Part shown: piece by piece, positions 1 to 10,073 of the stretch
Layout of the letters: each line of letters begins with the position of its first letter
How positions within the stretch are numbered: position 1 is the first letter of the stretch
Origin: Tillus elongatus
Taxonomy: Eukaryota; Arthropoda; Insecta; Coleoptera; Cleridae
Length of the DNA: 64,000 nucleotides
Assembly (NCBI GenBank): GCA_964006375.1
Contig: OZ023267.1
Location: 22,999,739-23,063,738 of the forward strand
Direction: 5' to 3'
Made by a program: the position numbers and the translations under genes
Notes under the pieces: generated by a model
Told to the model about the DNA's origin: nothing
Seen by the model: the letters and a program-made list of their open reading frames with translations, nothing else
The model's database searches: none

Positions 1-1128
1 GTAACTATGGCCCAAAGACGGTTTGAATTTTTGCTTACATGTTTGCGATTTGATAATAAAGAAAATCGCTCGCAAAGACGCGAAATAGATAAGCTGGCAC
101 CTATTAGAGCCATAGCAGAAAAAATTACTGATAATTGCAAAAATGCCTATTCGCCTGGTAGATATTTAACCATTGATGAGAAATTGGAAGCTTTTAGAGG
201 CAGATGTCCATTTCGCCAGTACATACCGAATAAACCGGCTAAGTACGGCATTAAGGTTCAAGCTTTGGTAGATGCCCGAACGCATTATTTAGTAAACATG
301 GAGGTCTATGTAGGTAAGCAACCTGATGGGGGCCTTTGCTCTTAGTAATACTTCAACTGCAATAGTGGAACGGCTCGTCAGTCCATATGATGGTAGTCAC
401 AGAAATATTACGTGTGACAATTGGTACACAAGTTACGATCTATTTGAAAAGCTCCGTACAAATCATCATCTGACTGGAGTCGGTACAATTCGAAAAAATA
501 AAAGGGAAATACCTCCGACATTTTTGAATGTTCGAAATCGACCAATAAAGTCAAGTGTTTTTGGTTTTCAAGAAAATTTTACAATAGTTTCGTACGTTCC
601 AAGAAAGGGCAAGGTGGTTCTACTGATATCAACCCTTCATCATGATGAATCCGAAGATAAGCTACCTGAAATAATTTCATTCTACAATCTCACGAAAGGA
701 GCGGTAGATACAGTAGATGAATTGTCTGCAAACTATAATGTATCTCGCAATAGCCGACGATGGCCTCTAACAGTATTTTTTCTATAATGAACACTGCCGG
801 TATCAATTCCCAGAAAATTCATCGTGAAAATAATAATGGATTAATTCTGAAAAGAAAAGATTTTCTCACAATGTTGGGGTTTCAATTGATAAATGATTAT
901 CAAAAAGCAAGGATGACCAACTTTAGAATACCTCGCGAAATAAGGACGGCTTTGCTCAAAATCAGAGGAGAACCCGAAGTACCTCCTACAAAGAAACAAA
1001 GACGTAACAAACCGCGCAGATGCGATTTTTGTCCTCGTAATCGTGATTGCAAAACTAAATATGTATGTGAGGCTTGCGAAAAAAATGTTATGTTTAGAAC
1101 ACGTGCTTATGTAATGCGAAAATTGTAG
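1..1128 (+). pseudogene. piggyBac-like transposase, 5'-truncated by window and frameshifted
   Basis: Three overlapping reading frames together give the catalytic half of a piggyBac-family (DDE_Tnp_1_7) transposase, the nuclear enzyme that cuts and pastes TTAA-flanked elements. Visible marks are YLTIDE (first Asp), ITCDNWYTS (second Asp) and GAVDTVDEL (third Asp), then a Cys-rich C-terminus (CDFCPRNRDC...CEACEKN) like the family's zinc-binding tail. The frame shifts near 327-332, in a run of five G, and again near 780, so no single protein can be made. The frame is open at base 1, so the N-terminal third lies outside the window. AATAAA at 1259-1264 is a plausible polyadenylation signal. It differs clearly from the intact piggyBac-like element at 12.1-14.5 kb. 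I saw no matching TIR or TTAA boundary on the right side. Confidence 0.85.
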
Positions 1129-2018
1129 TCACTTTGCAAATGCATAACTTTTTTGGTTTTACATATTTTGATATATATTTTTTTTATATAGTACACTGCA
1201 ATGTATTGTTTACTTATATTCTATTGTTTCTGTTTATTTGATGATATAGGACCATTGTAAATAAAAAGTTTTTTATAAACTTTTTTTTTACTGCCTAAAA
1301 CAGGATGATGTGAGCTTTTCTTTTTTAATTTTCTGCTTCTAAAGAAGTTTTTGTGTTGCTAATGAAGAAATGTGATATTTGTATTTAGTGTCATAAAAAA
1401 TATATATCAAAAATTCAGTTAAAGGAAATTAAAAAAATAATAATTGTGGGGTATGTGATACCCCACATGTCGGAAGATGTTGAAGATTTTCACATGTCAG
1501 ACGCCGGGTTAAGACACAAAATTTATGCAAAGTAGCAAACAGAAAATGTAGGTTGATGCACACGTTTGCAAGACATTCTACTATGGCAAAAAACGGTGCG
1601 ATATAAAACTTGTATATCAATTAATGTACTTTTAAGGTAATACGTAGCGCAATAATATCTCACGCAAGAAAACTGTGATAAGTACAATTTAGTAAAAGTG
1701 AAAACAGAAACTTATAGCTTTCCAACAGAAACTACTATTAAGAGGTAGCAAAAAATGATATTAAATCGTCTAGTTCATGCTATTACTTGAAAATTGCAGT
1801 TTCATAATGTGTTATCAATTTTCTACTTGTTCGCTCAATTTTCCAGACCAATAAATTTCAAATGACATATTTTCTCCGCATAGCTGTCATAATATAAGCA
1901 TGGAATAACAAATTTGTTGGATTACAACGATCAATTTATTATCGCTCAAATAGTGAGGTTTTACATTAGGGGTTGTACACTAAGAAACATAGACTTTATT
2001 CAAACATTAAAAAATTCT
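1129..2018. other. AT-rich flank, no gene recognised
   Basis: This holds the presumed 3' untranslated part of the piggyBac remnant (poly(A) signal at 1259-1264) and then AT-rich sequence. Only short chance ORFs were seen, without recognisable motifs. Confidence 0.5.
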
Positions 2019-2318
2019 GGACGCAGCAGGTGTGTTATGGAAGTAAATTTTTATAAAAATGTTTTTAATAGCAAATATGGGTTCAATGCAAGCAGGCATC
2101 AATTTGGTTACCGGTATAACCTATATAGTAGAAACAATGTACCATATATAGGTAAAATATCTTATTGTTTGAAAATGTACAAACAATTTTCGAAAAGAAA
2201 TTTCAAATGTTTCCAATAAAACTGGTTTCCTAGCCAACGAACCCTAGGTTTAATAGCAAATTGAGTTATTGAAATTTAAAGCATTTATTGAAAATTCGGT
2301 ACCAAAACGCACTTGCTT
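2019..2318. repeat. ~300-bp MITE, diverged copy (GGACGCAGC family)
   Basis: It starts with GGACGCAGCAGGTGTGTTATG and ends with an inverted, damaged version (ACCAAAACGCACTTGC). The interior matches the copies at 34.2, 46.3, 50.7 and 61.0 kb, for example the 'ccggtataacctatatagta' stretch. The ~30-bp ends contain ACGCA-GCAAG-TGCGT, a small perfect hairpin, in the better copies. There is no coding capacity. Confidence 0.7.
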
Positions 2319-3405
2319 TTAGATGAAAAATGTAAAAATGCAACAATATAAGGGATATTCGAAAAAAAATGTAGGTATCACCAACGATTTATGGGCCACC
2401 TGTGATTGTCAAAATAATTTTATAAGATGTAGGTCAAGACACCCTATAATGAACGTATACAGTTTTTTCTCGTATCTTGTATAATAACAATTATATTGAG
2501 GTTTACCGTAGAAATGCATGGATTCTAGGGGGCCTAGTTTGCACTCATTTGAAGAAATCTTTTTATATTTCAAAAGTCGCCGTCTCCGCACTAACGAATT
2601 TTTTGACGAAAATTAGACAAACATTATAGACCGTTAAACCATAAACTTAACTGAAACTACTGCCAAAGCATCAGGGAAATGGTCTATTTGGAATGATTTT
2701 TCTGGAAATATTTTAGTAAAATGAAGGACAATGACGGTTGAAGTCGAAACTTAAGAGTTTGTAGAACACTCTTCTTGTGACATTTTCTTTACATAAACCG
2801 TATTTGTTTCAGGTTTTTTGCCTAAATGTTGCCAATTTTGATGTTTCAAATCGCGAATTCGACGTTTTGAGGAAAACTCCTTTTTTTAATGCCTACAACT
2901 TTTTTGTCTTTCGACTTACAGACCTAAATTTTGGTATATAGTTCGCTTTTTAAAATACAAACACGCGTAATTTGGTTGCCCTTACTTTGTTATTTCCGAA
3001 GACATGAAAATTTTCCAAAAGAAAACAAGACTTTCCGGGAAAACCGTAACCGATTTTCCTGGCTAACGAACTTATCCGAGCCAGTTGCAAAAGGAAGGTA
3101 CTCACCAAATTTTCTCAAAATCGGCCGATTATTTTTTGAGTTGCCGATCTGTACATACATACATTCACTTTTCACAAACTGCCAGCACTGTAATATGTTT
3201 TTACAATAAACACTTGTTCCTCATTACTATAGCTATTATTATTATTATTCATTGTCAAGCTTTTCAGGAAAATGTGTATTGATAATCAAAAATATCTGAT
3301 TTGACAGTAACAAACAGTAATGTCATGGCTGCTCACACTTTTAATTTTGCAAATATTTGATTTCCTATGTTATTCGCCTATGTTCCGCTTTGAAAATTGT
3401 CACTC

Positions 3406-3408
<3 letters not shown>

Positions 3409-3491
<83 letters not shown>
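3409..3491. repeat. (TA)n tract, ~83 bp
   Basis: Uninterrupted TA dinucleotides. On the right it abuts module L of the TA-core repeat ('ggcccccgatatgggttct'). Confidence 0.95.
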
Positions 3492-3494
<3 letters not shown>

Positions 3495-4147
3495 GGCCCC
3501 CGATATGGGTTCTAGGGTACCTAGTTCGCGCTAATTTGAAGAATGTTTTTTTTTAAATCAACATCGCGATCACCTTATTAGTGATTTTTTGAAAGAAAAT
3601 TTACTAATATAGATTGCTAAAATGTAACGACATAATCGTTTCTTGCAGAATAAAACAAATTGCGCAGGAAGGCGATAGTTTCGGCGAATTATGGGTAGGT
3701 ACATAAACAAATGTTTCGTTTGTAAGTTCGAGCAAATTCCATCTTAATTGGTTCTAATTGAAATTCTGGGTAGTTAAAAAGTTTCTGATTAAGTCTAAAT
3801 TGATTTTAATTCAGTGTTGACTCACGTCGACTGAAAAATATGATTCGATATTTGACACATTACCAAAAAATCTCAATCTATCTATGATGTTTATATTTCA
3901 GAGGCGGTTTGACCGGTTTTGTTAAAATTTCGCTAGACGATGTAACAAAACATTCTGAATACGATGGGGATACCTTTATCACTGTAACCATACAGTGTGA
4001 ATCAAAAAAAGATATATTTTACATTTTAATGAATTTTTATTTTAAAAAATTCACTAATAGAGAGGTATCGATGGTGAGACTTTGCAAAAATCTTTTCAAA
4101 TGGGCGCGAACTAGGACCCCTAGTCGCCAAATCCGGGGTCAGTTTCA

Positions 4148-4150
<3 letters not shown>

Positions 4151-4225
<75 letters not shown>

Positions 4226-4250
4226 CCACTATATATATATATATATATAT
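4151..4250. repeat. (TA)n tract in two blocks
   Basis: TA runs at 4151-4221 and 4231-4250 are separated by 'tgtatccac'. Confidence 0.95.
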
Positions 4251-4468
4251 GTATGTATCCACACGACAACTCAAAAAGTTATTAACCGATTTTAATACTT
4301 CTAGTAATTTAGAAGATATTGCGTTTTCAAAGTTTTTTGCACTTTTTAAAGTGTTTCACTGTCAAAACTGTCTAACGAACTCATCCAAGCTATTAATAAG
4401 ATGAAGTGGACTTCCAAATTTGGTGTTGATTGGTCAAGTATTTTTTGAATTATCGGAAGGATACATAC

Positions 4469-4473
<5 letters not shown>

Positions 4474-4534
<61 letters not shown>
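4474..4534. repeat. (TA)n tract at 5' side of Penelope fragment
   Basis: About 61 bp of TA directly before the GIY-YIG fragment; the junction is at 4534/4535. Confidence 0.95.
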
Positions 4535-4536
<2 letters not shown>

Positions 4537-5197
4537 TTTGGAATATTACAAAACCAATAACAAAATAATAAACAAACTAAATAAAAAACAAGAACAAAAC
4601 CCACATGAATTAAACGGAATATATCAAGTAGAATGTGACACATGCAATAAAAAATATATAGGAATGACAAAAAAATCAATAAAAACAAGATTCAAGGAAC
4701 ATATAACAGCATTAGATAAAATCCACATACCTAGCTACAAATCGAACGTAGCTACACACATTCACAACACAAAACACCAAGAACCAGATATCACCCAACT
4801 ACAACTAATGAAACATGTTAGAGACCACAAAAAAATGGAAATCTGGTAACAATACTACATTCAACAAACAAACAATAAGAAACAGTTAATTCCAGAACAA
4901 ATCCAAGTACAAACATTTAAACAAAACTTAATAAAGGCCATACAAATAGACAAATTATCAAACCACAGTGATCAAGACAGAAGACCGATACACACGACAC
5001 AGTCCGAAGGCACAACCGGTCAGAGAACAGTAAACCGACCAATAGAACCTCACGGCGCAGGCTCCACGTACAATCTCAGACGTAGACCACACAGGAGCGA
5101 TAACAGTCAGTAGCGTGCTGATGATGAACCGGGACGGTTCGAAACTGCAGTCCACGCAAACCAATAAAAAATCACAAACATACAGCAAACAAATAAA

Positions 5198-5198
<1 letters not shown>
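4535..5198 (+). pseudogene. Penelope-like element GIY-YIG endonuclease fragment
   Basis: The translation carries the linker and endonuclease of Penelope-like retroelements (PLEs). GIY starts at 4616 and is followed by VECDTCNKKYIG and TKKSIKTRFKEH, the GIY...YIG pair with the CxxC typical of PLE endonucleases, then HIHNTKHQEPDI and HVRDHKKMEIW. In-frame TAA at 4847-4849 interrupts it. The same frame reopens and runs to TAG near 5111, with family-like 'QYYIQQTNNKKQLIPEQI'. In PLEs this nuclease nicks target DNA for reverse transcription. No RT domain is present: the fragment is 5'-truncated at a (TA)n tract, and its 3' end runs into another. It is either a dead copy or a read-through remnant. 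Confidence 0.8.

Positions 5199-5273
<75 letters not shown>
5199..5273. repeat. (TA)n tract at 3' side of Penelope fragment
   Basis: About 75 bp of TA immediately after the PLE fragment. Confidence 0.95.
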
Positions 5274-5275
<2 letters not shown>

Positions 5276-5850
5276 TTATAAGGAAATTATCGCGTTGACA
5301 GCACATACGCACGGCCCTGGTGAAGCTGTCCACACTTTTTTAGCAGTAGAATATGTACCAGTGCAAATAACTTTCACTTCCGCCCCCAAATTTCATTCGA
5401 ATTGCTACAGTCGTTTTGGAGAAATTTGGTGGAAAACAAATAAAATTATTTTACGCCCTGCGGCTACGAACCGAAGTAAAGCCGGACCTATGTTGGCATG
5501 AAGAAATCTTATTTTTACGTAAGGAATCTAACCACGGGCGATGGCACAATTTTTTTTTTGAAACACTATGTAGACGACGTAACCTCTCAGTTAAATTTAC
5601 TGTCGTTATACACCTTCTGCGCCAGAATATTTATTAATTTTGAAGCTGCAAAAAAGATCAGCTGTGTTATCAAAATACTTTTATAGGATGTCAGATAATT
5701 TTTTTAATTATGATTAAAACTTATCTCAAAAATTACAAATTACGTATTTTTAAAGAGTCTTATTTTTATAAGTAGCTTCTATTAAGCATTTAGCTATAAG
5801 ATGACGAGTTTCCTTCACCAAACGTGACTTGCTTTTAAAAAGTCAAGCTT
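5274..5850. other. Unassigned sequence left of the I-group element
   Basis: Short ORFs only. No protein family or repeat match to the rest of the window was recognised. Confidence 0.4.
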
Positions 5851-5864
5851 AAGAATTTATGTTC
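5851..5864. repeat. Target-site duplication, left copy
   Basis: AAGAATTTATGTTC, identical to 11731-11744. The two copies bracket the I-group retrotransposon exactly. Confidence 0.85.
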
Positions 5865-6372
5865 ATTCATTCATTGTTCGGTTTTTCTGGCTGCGGTTTA
5901 GGTTAACCATTCGCACAATTACTGTCGTTCGATTTTTCTATGTCGCCGTTAATTAATATCTACCCTCATTGGGTGTAGCAAACTGTGTATGAGATCACTA
6001 TACTTTACACATTACCCAACACCTACTTTAACAAACTTATTACCTACTACATATTTTACCATCTATTATTGCCATAACTATTAGTATTTTTTCCTTATCA
6101 TTTTTATTGAGGGATATCAGACAGGGAACACACATCTTCATGCCCTGGGGCCTGTCAGAGCAACTTATCTACCACAACACAGAAGGGCCACGGTAAGTAA
6201 AGGTATTACACTAGGACAGACATTAGGTGACTTATATAACTATACATATAGTGATCTTAAATTAATTTGATTAGATTGTTTCCAACTCACACAAGCACCC
6301 ACACGTACACACATCTGTACCCACTCCTCATACACACACCTACCCCTAAAACTAAATATTCACTACGTATAT
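5865..6372 (-). other. 3' UTR and tetranucleotide tail of the I-group element
   Basis: About 500 bp between the ORF2 stop and the target duplication. The tail is a short (AATG)n-like run at 5865-5876 and not poly(A). Elements of this group often end in short tandem repeats that match the target-primed start of reverse transcription. Confidence 0.65.
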
Positions 6373-9300
6373 CTATATCTTTATTTTTAGATATTTGACA
6401 TGGTTGGTGATTAATTTATATATTATAATGTTTTTGGATTCTAGTAGTTGCGGCAAATTAAATGGTATTTGTACACTTTTTAGCCCACAAACCTTGTCTA
6501 CAAATGTTGTTATATACGCTGCGGATAAGCTGCAATTCAGCAGGGTGTGCTCTGGGTCACCCAATTCACCACATCCACAAAGCGGACTATCAGCTAACCT
6601 TAATTTAAATAGATGTTTTGGTACAAGGGCATGATTAAACCTAAGTCTACATATAATTTTAATTTCTTGCCTGCTAAGGTTGCTTTTGATGAACCATGGT
6701 TTTTTAGGTATTGTAGGTTGTATACTCCTATAATATGCCCCATTCGTATCTCTAATAAATTGATCATGCCATTCTTTTTGGTGCAGTGATGTCACATAGG
6801 AGTATACATCCTTGTAAAAATATTTGTAATCTAACATAACGCCGCTAGTCAATGCTTCTTTTGCCTGTTTGTCGGCAATCTCGTTACCTGCGATTCCACA
6901 GTGTCCCTTAACCCAAATCAAAGTTACTTTTTTATTTTGTTTATGTAAGGTATTAATCCTCCGTGTGTAAATCTCATGCAAATAGTTACACTGTGAAGTC
7001 ACATTTAACTTGGCTAGCTTTTCAAGTGTACTTTTACTGTCTGTTACAATTACAAAGTTGGTATGGTCAATGGTCTTAGCAATATCTAATGCTTCTATTA
7101 TAGCTATGAACTCTGCAGTGCATATAGGAAACAGTTCTTTTACTTGCATATTTTTACTAAGATCTTTTTGTGGGTCCCATATGGCCAATGCTACTTTCTT
7201 CTCTAACTTGGAGGCGTCTGTAAACAGGATGTAATTGTCTGGTACCATATTTTCCAAATCAAAATCAAATAGTCTGTTTCTCACTTCTATCGGAAATATT
7301 GAATAGTCTGTCAGAAATATAATGGGTGTGTCTGGAATTTTCTCTGGTAGTCTATAAATGCTGTTGTATTTGTCAACCCATATGTCATCTTGCAGCTTTA
7401 TTAGTATATCTCTATATTCTTCTACCAATGCTGGAGCTTTCTTATTTTTCCAGTATGGGTGTGTAAGGTCTAGAACATTTAGATTGCATATCTTGTTAAT
7501 GAGACTGCTTTGTTTGGCATGTATTTTCAATAAAAACCTGGTGGACAGCATCGACCTTCGAATGTTGATTGGCGATTCGGAACACTCGGCTAACAGGCTA
7601 CAAATTGGTGTGCTGTTTAGGGCGCCTATGCAAGTTCTCAAGCATTTGTTCTGGACAACTTCGAGCTTTTTAAGATGAGTTTTTGCTGCTTGGTTATACA
7701 AAATGGATCCATAATCTATTATTGATCTGATGAACGATCTATATATCATTAATGCGATATCTGGATCTGCACCCCAGGCTTTGCCAGCTAGTACTCTTAA
7801 TATGTTTATCCCCTTTTCGGTTCTTGCTATAATAGTGCTTATGTGATCTTTCCACAGGAGTTTTCTATCCAGAACTATGCCTAAAAATGTTACCGTGTTA
7901 TGTACTGGTAGAATCTTATCGCCTAAAACAACACTGGATGTTGGATTAGCGTGTTTTTTGTTGAATACACATACTTTGCTTTTATAGGCTGATATACTTA
8001 GACCATTAGCTTCCGTCCAGTTATTCAAACTATTCATTGCGTCATTAAGTTTACTGAAGCCTTCATTTACTTCGCATTTTTTGACATATAGACATATATC
8101 GTCTGCATATTGCAATACGTTTACTTCGTTGCCTATGATCTGGTCAATGGGGATTGTGTAAATTAAATAAAGTACTGGACTCAGTATACACCCTTGAGGT
8201 AAGCCTTTATTCAATAATCTTGGTCCTACCAGTTTGTCCTTTACTTGTAAGTAAATGATGCGGTTTTCATATAGGCGTACTATCCTATGAGCAAAACTAC
8301 TGGGTATACCAATGCTGCACATTCTTTGGGTCAATATGTTTAAGCACACGTTGTCGTATGCACTCTCTATGTCTATGAAGGCGGCTGTTACAGACTTTTT
8401 GCTGGTAAAGGAAGTGTTAATGTCTGTTACTAAATGGGCGACACTTTCTTCCGTTGAATACCCTCTTCTAAAGCCTAGTTGCGTATTTGGAATCTTGTCA
8501 TTTAATTCTAACCACCTCACTAATCGGTGTTTAATCATTCTTTCGAGTGTCTTAAGTACACAGGAAGCCAAGGATATTGTCCGGTACGAATTTAAGAGTT
8601 GTGGGTCTCGCCCGGCTTTCAAAAACGTAATCATTATGTGCGTTTTCCAGGATTGTGGTATATTACCACTCTTCCATATATCATTAATTATCTTAAGAAG
8701 GATATGCTTCTGTTCTAGTGGTAAGTTGCTTAGCATTGCATAGTGAATGTTGTCAAATCCTGGAGTCGATAATTTCTTATCTTGGACGGCCTTCTGTAAT
8801 TCGTCAATGGTGAACTTTTTTGAGAGTGGGTGCCCTTCTGTGCTTGGTATTGTGTGTTGATCAATCTCTTGAAGCTGCGGTACCCAGGATGGTGCCAATT
8901 TATTTAGTAGCTCTTCTGCTATTGCTTCGGTAGTCAAAGTACTCCGGGGTGTTGATAACGTACTACTTATCTTCCTTATATGTGACCATACTTCTTTTAT
9001 TGGGGTGTTTCTATTCAATTTTTGGCAAAAATCCCTCCAGGTAATTCTTTTGCTGTTTAGTATAGTTCTTTTAGTGATGGCCACTGATCTATTATATTGT
9101 TCATAATTGTCTTTCGTGGGATTGTTTTTATATCTTCTATATGCTGCCTTTTTATTAGATATTGCTAATTTACATTCTGAATTCCACCACACCTTTGAAA
9201 AGAACTGACTTGCAAATACCCTCTTCAGTGGTATCGATTTATTTGCGGCGCTTTCGATTTTTGAAATAAAATTATTATATTCAACATTTTCGATATCTTC

Positions 9301-10071
9301 GGTTTCCTCGGATATCACTAAAGAAAACAGTTGCCAGTCTGCCCTTCTCAAATTAAATTGACTTCGCCTTTGCGTATTTGGAATGTGTTCCTTGTTATTA
9401 TTGTAAGTGGTATTTGAGATACTACAATTTATTTTATACACAATAGCATAATGATCTGACCCTAATGTGTCTTCATTTACGCTCCACTCAAAATCCGCGG
9501 CTATGTCAGCCGAAACTATGGTCAAGTCAACGGCCGACATATTACTTGAGCCAGGACAGCGAACAAGTGTCTCTTCACCTGAATTTAGAAAAACCAAATG
9601 ACTATCCTCTACCGCAGCCAAAAGATTATTTCCTTTGCTATCATTCCAGTTGCAACCCCAGGCAAAATTATGACTGTTAAAGTCCCCCCCTACAACGAAT
9701 GGTTTTTCCAAACTGGAAAAGAAATCTTCCCACTCCTCTTTTGTTATGCTTAAATTGGGCTTAACATATAATGAATAAAAATTTATGCTTTTGCATTTAT
9801 TTAACTTAATTTTTGCACCTATACACATAACTCCACTAATATTATGAAAATTTGATAATTCAGTAAAAAATAAACTATTTTTTATCAGGATGGCTACTCC
9901 ACCCCATCCATCGTCTCTGTCTTTTCGGATTGTGTTAAACCCTTTTATTCTAAAATTTACATTATTTTTTAGCCACGTCTCGCATATCAATGCTACCGTT
10001 ACGTCATAATCAAAAATAAATTTCTCAAATTCACCTTTATTTGAAACCACTGACCGTGCATTCCATTGCAT
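6373..10071 (-). CDS. I-group retrotransposon ORF2: endonuclease, reverse transcriptase, RNase H (1232 aa)
   Basis: This is the replication enzyme of the element. Residues 1-214 form an APE-type endonuclease (WNARS at 3, ETW near 31, GGDFNSH near 128, GSDHY near 204) that nicks the target. The RT spans about 430-700, with FRRGYSTEES (533), AFIDIESAYD (564), GLPQGCILSP (623) and the catalytic YADD at about 655. RNase H spans about 946-1075, with TDAS (951), TAEF (986), VTDS (1009), and KGHCGIAGNEIAD ending with the last Asp. A Cys/His cluster (CGCGELGDPEHTLLNC) lies near 1150. The start codon at 10069-10071 shares one base with the ORF1 stop. No stop or frameshift was seen and every catalytic motif is present, so it could be functional. 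Length is usual for the group. Confidence 0.92.
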   Translation of the reverse strand: MQWNARSVVSNKGEFEKFIFDYDVTVALICETWLKNNVNFRIKGFNTIRKDRDDGWGGVAILIKNSLFFTELSNFHNISGVMCIGAKIKLNKCKSINFYSLYVKPNLSITKEEWEDFFSSLEKPFVVGGDFNSHNFAWGCNWNDSKGNNLLAAVEDSHLVFLNSGEETLVRCPGSSNMSAVDLTIVSADIAADFEWSVNEDTLGSDHYAIVYKINCSISNTTYNNNKEHIPNTQRRSQFNLRRADWQLFSLVISEETEDIENVEYNNFISKIESAANKSIPLKRVFASQFFSKVWWNSECKLAISNKKAAYRRYKNNPTKDNYEQYNRSVAITKRTILNSKRITWRDFCQKLNRNTPIKEVWSHIRKISSTLSTPRSTLTTEAIAEELLNKLAPSWVPQLQEIDQHTIPSTEGHPLSKKFTIDELQKAVQDKKLSTPGFDNIHYAMLSNLPLEQKHILLKIINDIWKSGNIPQSWKTHIMITFLKAGRDPQLLNSYRTISLASCVLKTLERMIKHRLVRWLELNDKIPNTQLGFRRGYSTEESVAHLVTDINTSFTSKKSVTAAFIDIESAYDNVCLNILTQRMCSIGIPSSFAHRIVRLYENRIIYLQVKDKLVGPRLLNKGLPQGCILSPVLYLIYTIPIDQIIGNEVNVLQYADDICLYVKKCEVNEGFSKLNDAMNSLNNWTEANGLSISAYKSKVCVFNKKHANPTSSVVLGDKILPVHNTVTFLGIVLDRKLLWKDHISTIIARTEKGINILRVLAGKAWGADPDIALMIYRSFIRSIIDYGSILYNQAAKTHLKKLEVVQNKCLRTCIGALNSTPICSLLAECSESPINIRRSMLSTRFLLKIHAKQSSLINKICNLNVLDLTHPYWKNKKAPALVEEYRDILIKLQDDIWVDKYNSIYRLPEKIPDTPIIFLTDYSIFPIEVRNRLFDFDLENMVPDNYILFTDASKLEKKVALAIWDPQKDLSKNMQVKELFPICTAEFIAIIEALDIAKTIDHTNFVIVTDSKSTLEKLAKLNVTSQCNYLHEIYTRRINTLHKQNKKVTLIWVKGHCGIAGNEIADKQAKEALTSGVMLDYKYFYKDVYSYVTSLHQKEWHDQFIRDTNGAYYRSIQPTIPKKPWFIKSNLSRQEIKIICRLRFNHALVPKHLFKLRLADSPLCGCGELGDPEHTLLNCSLSAAYITTFVDKVCGLKSVQIPFNLPQLLESKNIIIYKLITNHVKYLKIKI

Positions 10072-10073
10072 TA
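10069..10073 (-). promoter_or_regulatory. TAATG stop-start overlap between ORF1 and ORF2
   Basis: On the minus strand the ORF1 stop TAA and the ORF2 start ATG share one A. The same arrangement is known to work by termination-reinitiation in the R1-clade element SART1. Here the function is inferred from the arrangement alone. Confidence 0.7.

Larger units (their letters stand above)
2019..3600 (-). repeat. TA-core modular repeat, near full-length copy, reverse orientation
   Basis: Read on the minus strand, the order is: hairpin-like end (TTAGTGA...), module L with ATATGGGTTCTAGGG, the (TA)n core at 3409-3491, module R1 (gag-like 'ttttgagttgccgat' start, 'cctggctaacgaactta'), module R2 ('gaaggacaatgacggttga'), module R3 ('acgatttatgggccacc') and the embedded MITE. 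A second L/hairpin segment lies between R3 and R2, at 2520-2640. The copy is therefore a mosaic and not a simple unit. Confidence 0.65.
4027..4534. repeat. Two opposed, truncated TA-core repeats
   Basis: A forward copy begins with a hairpin (ATGAATTTTTATTTTAAAAAATTCACTAA) at 4028-4056 and runs through module L to (TA)n. A short R1 piece follows. From about 4370 a reversed R1 ('ctaacgaactcatccaagc') leads into the next (TA)n at 4474-4534. The copies meet head to head within a few hundred bases. Confidence 0.6.
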
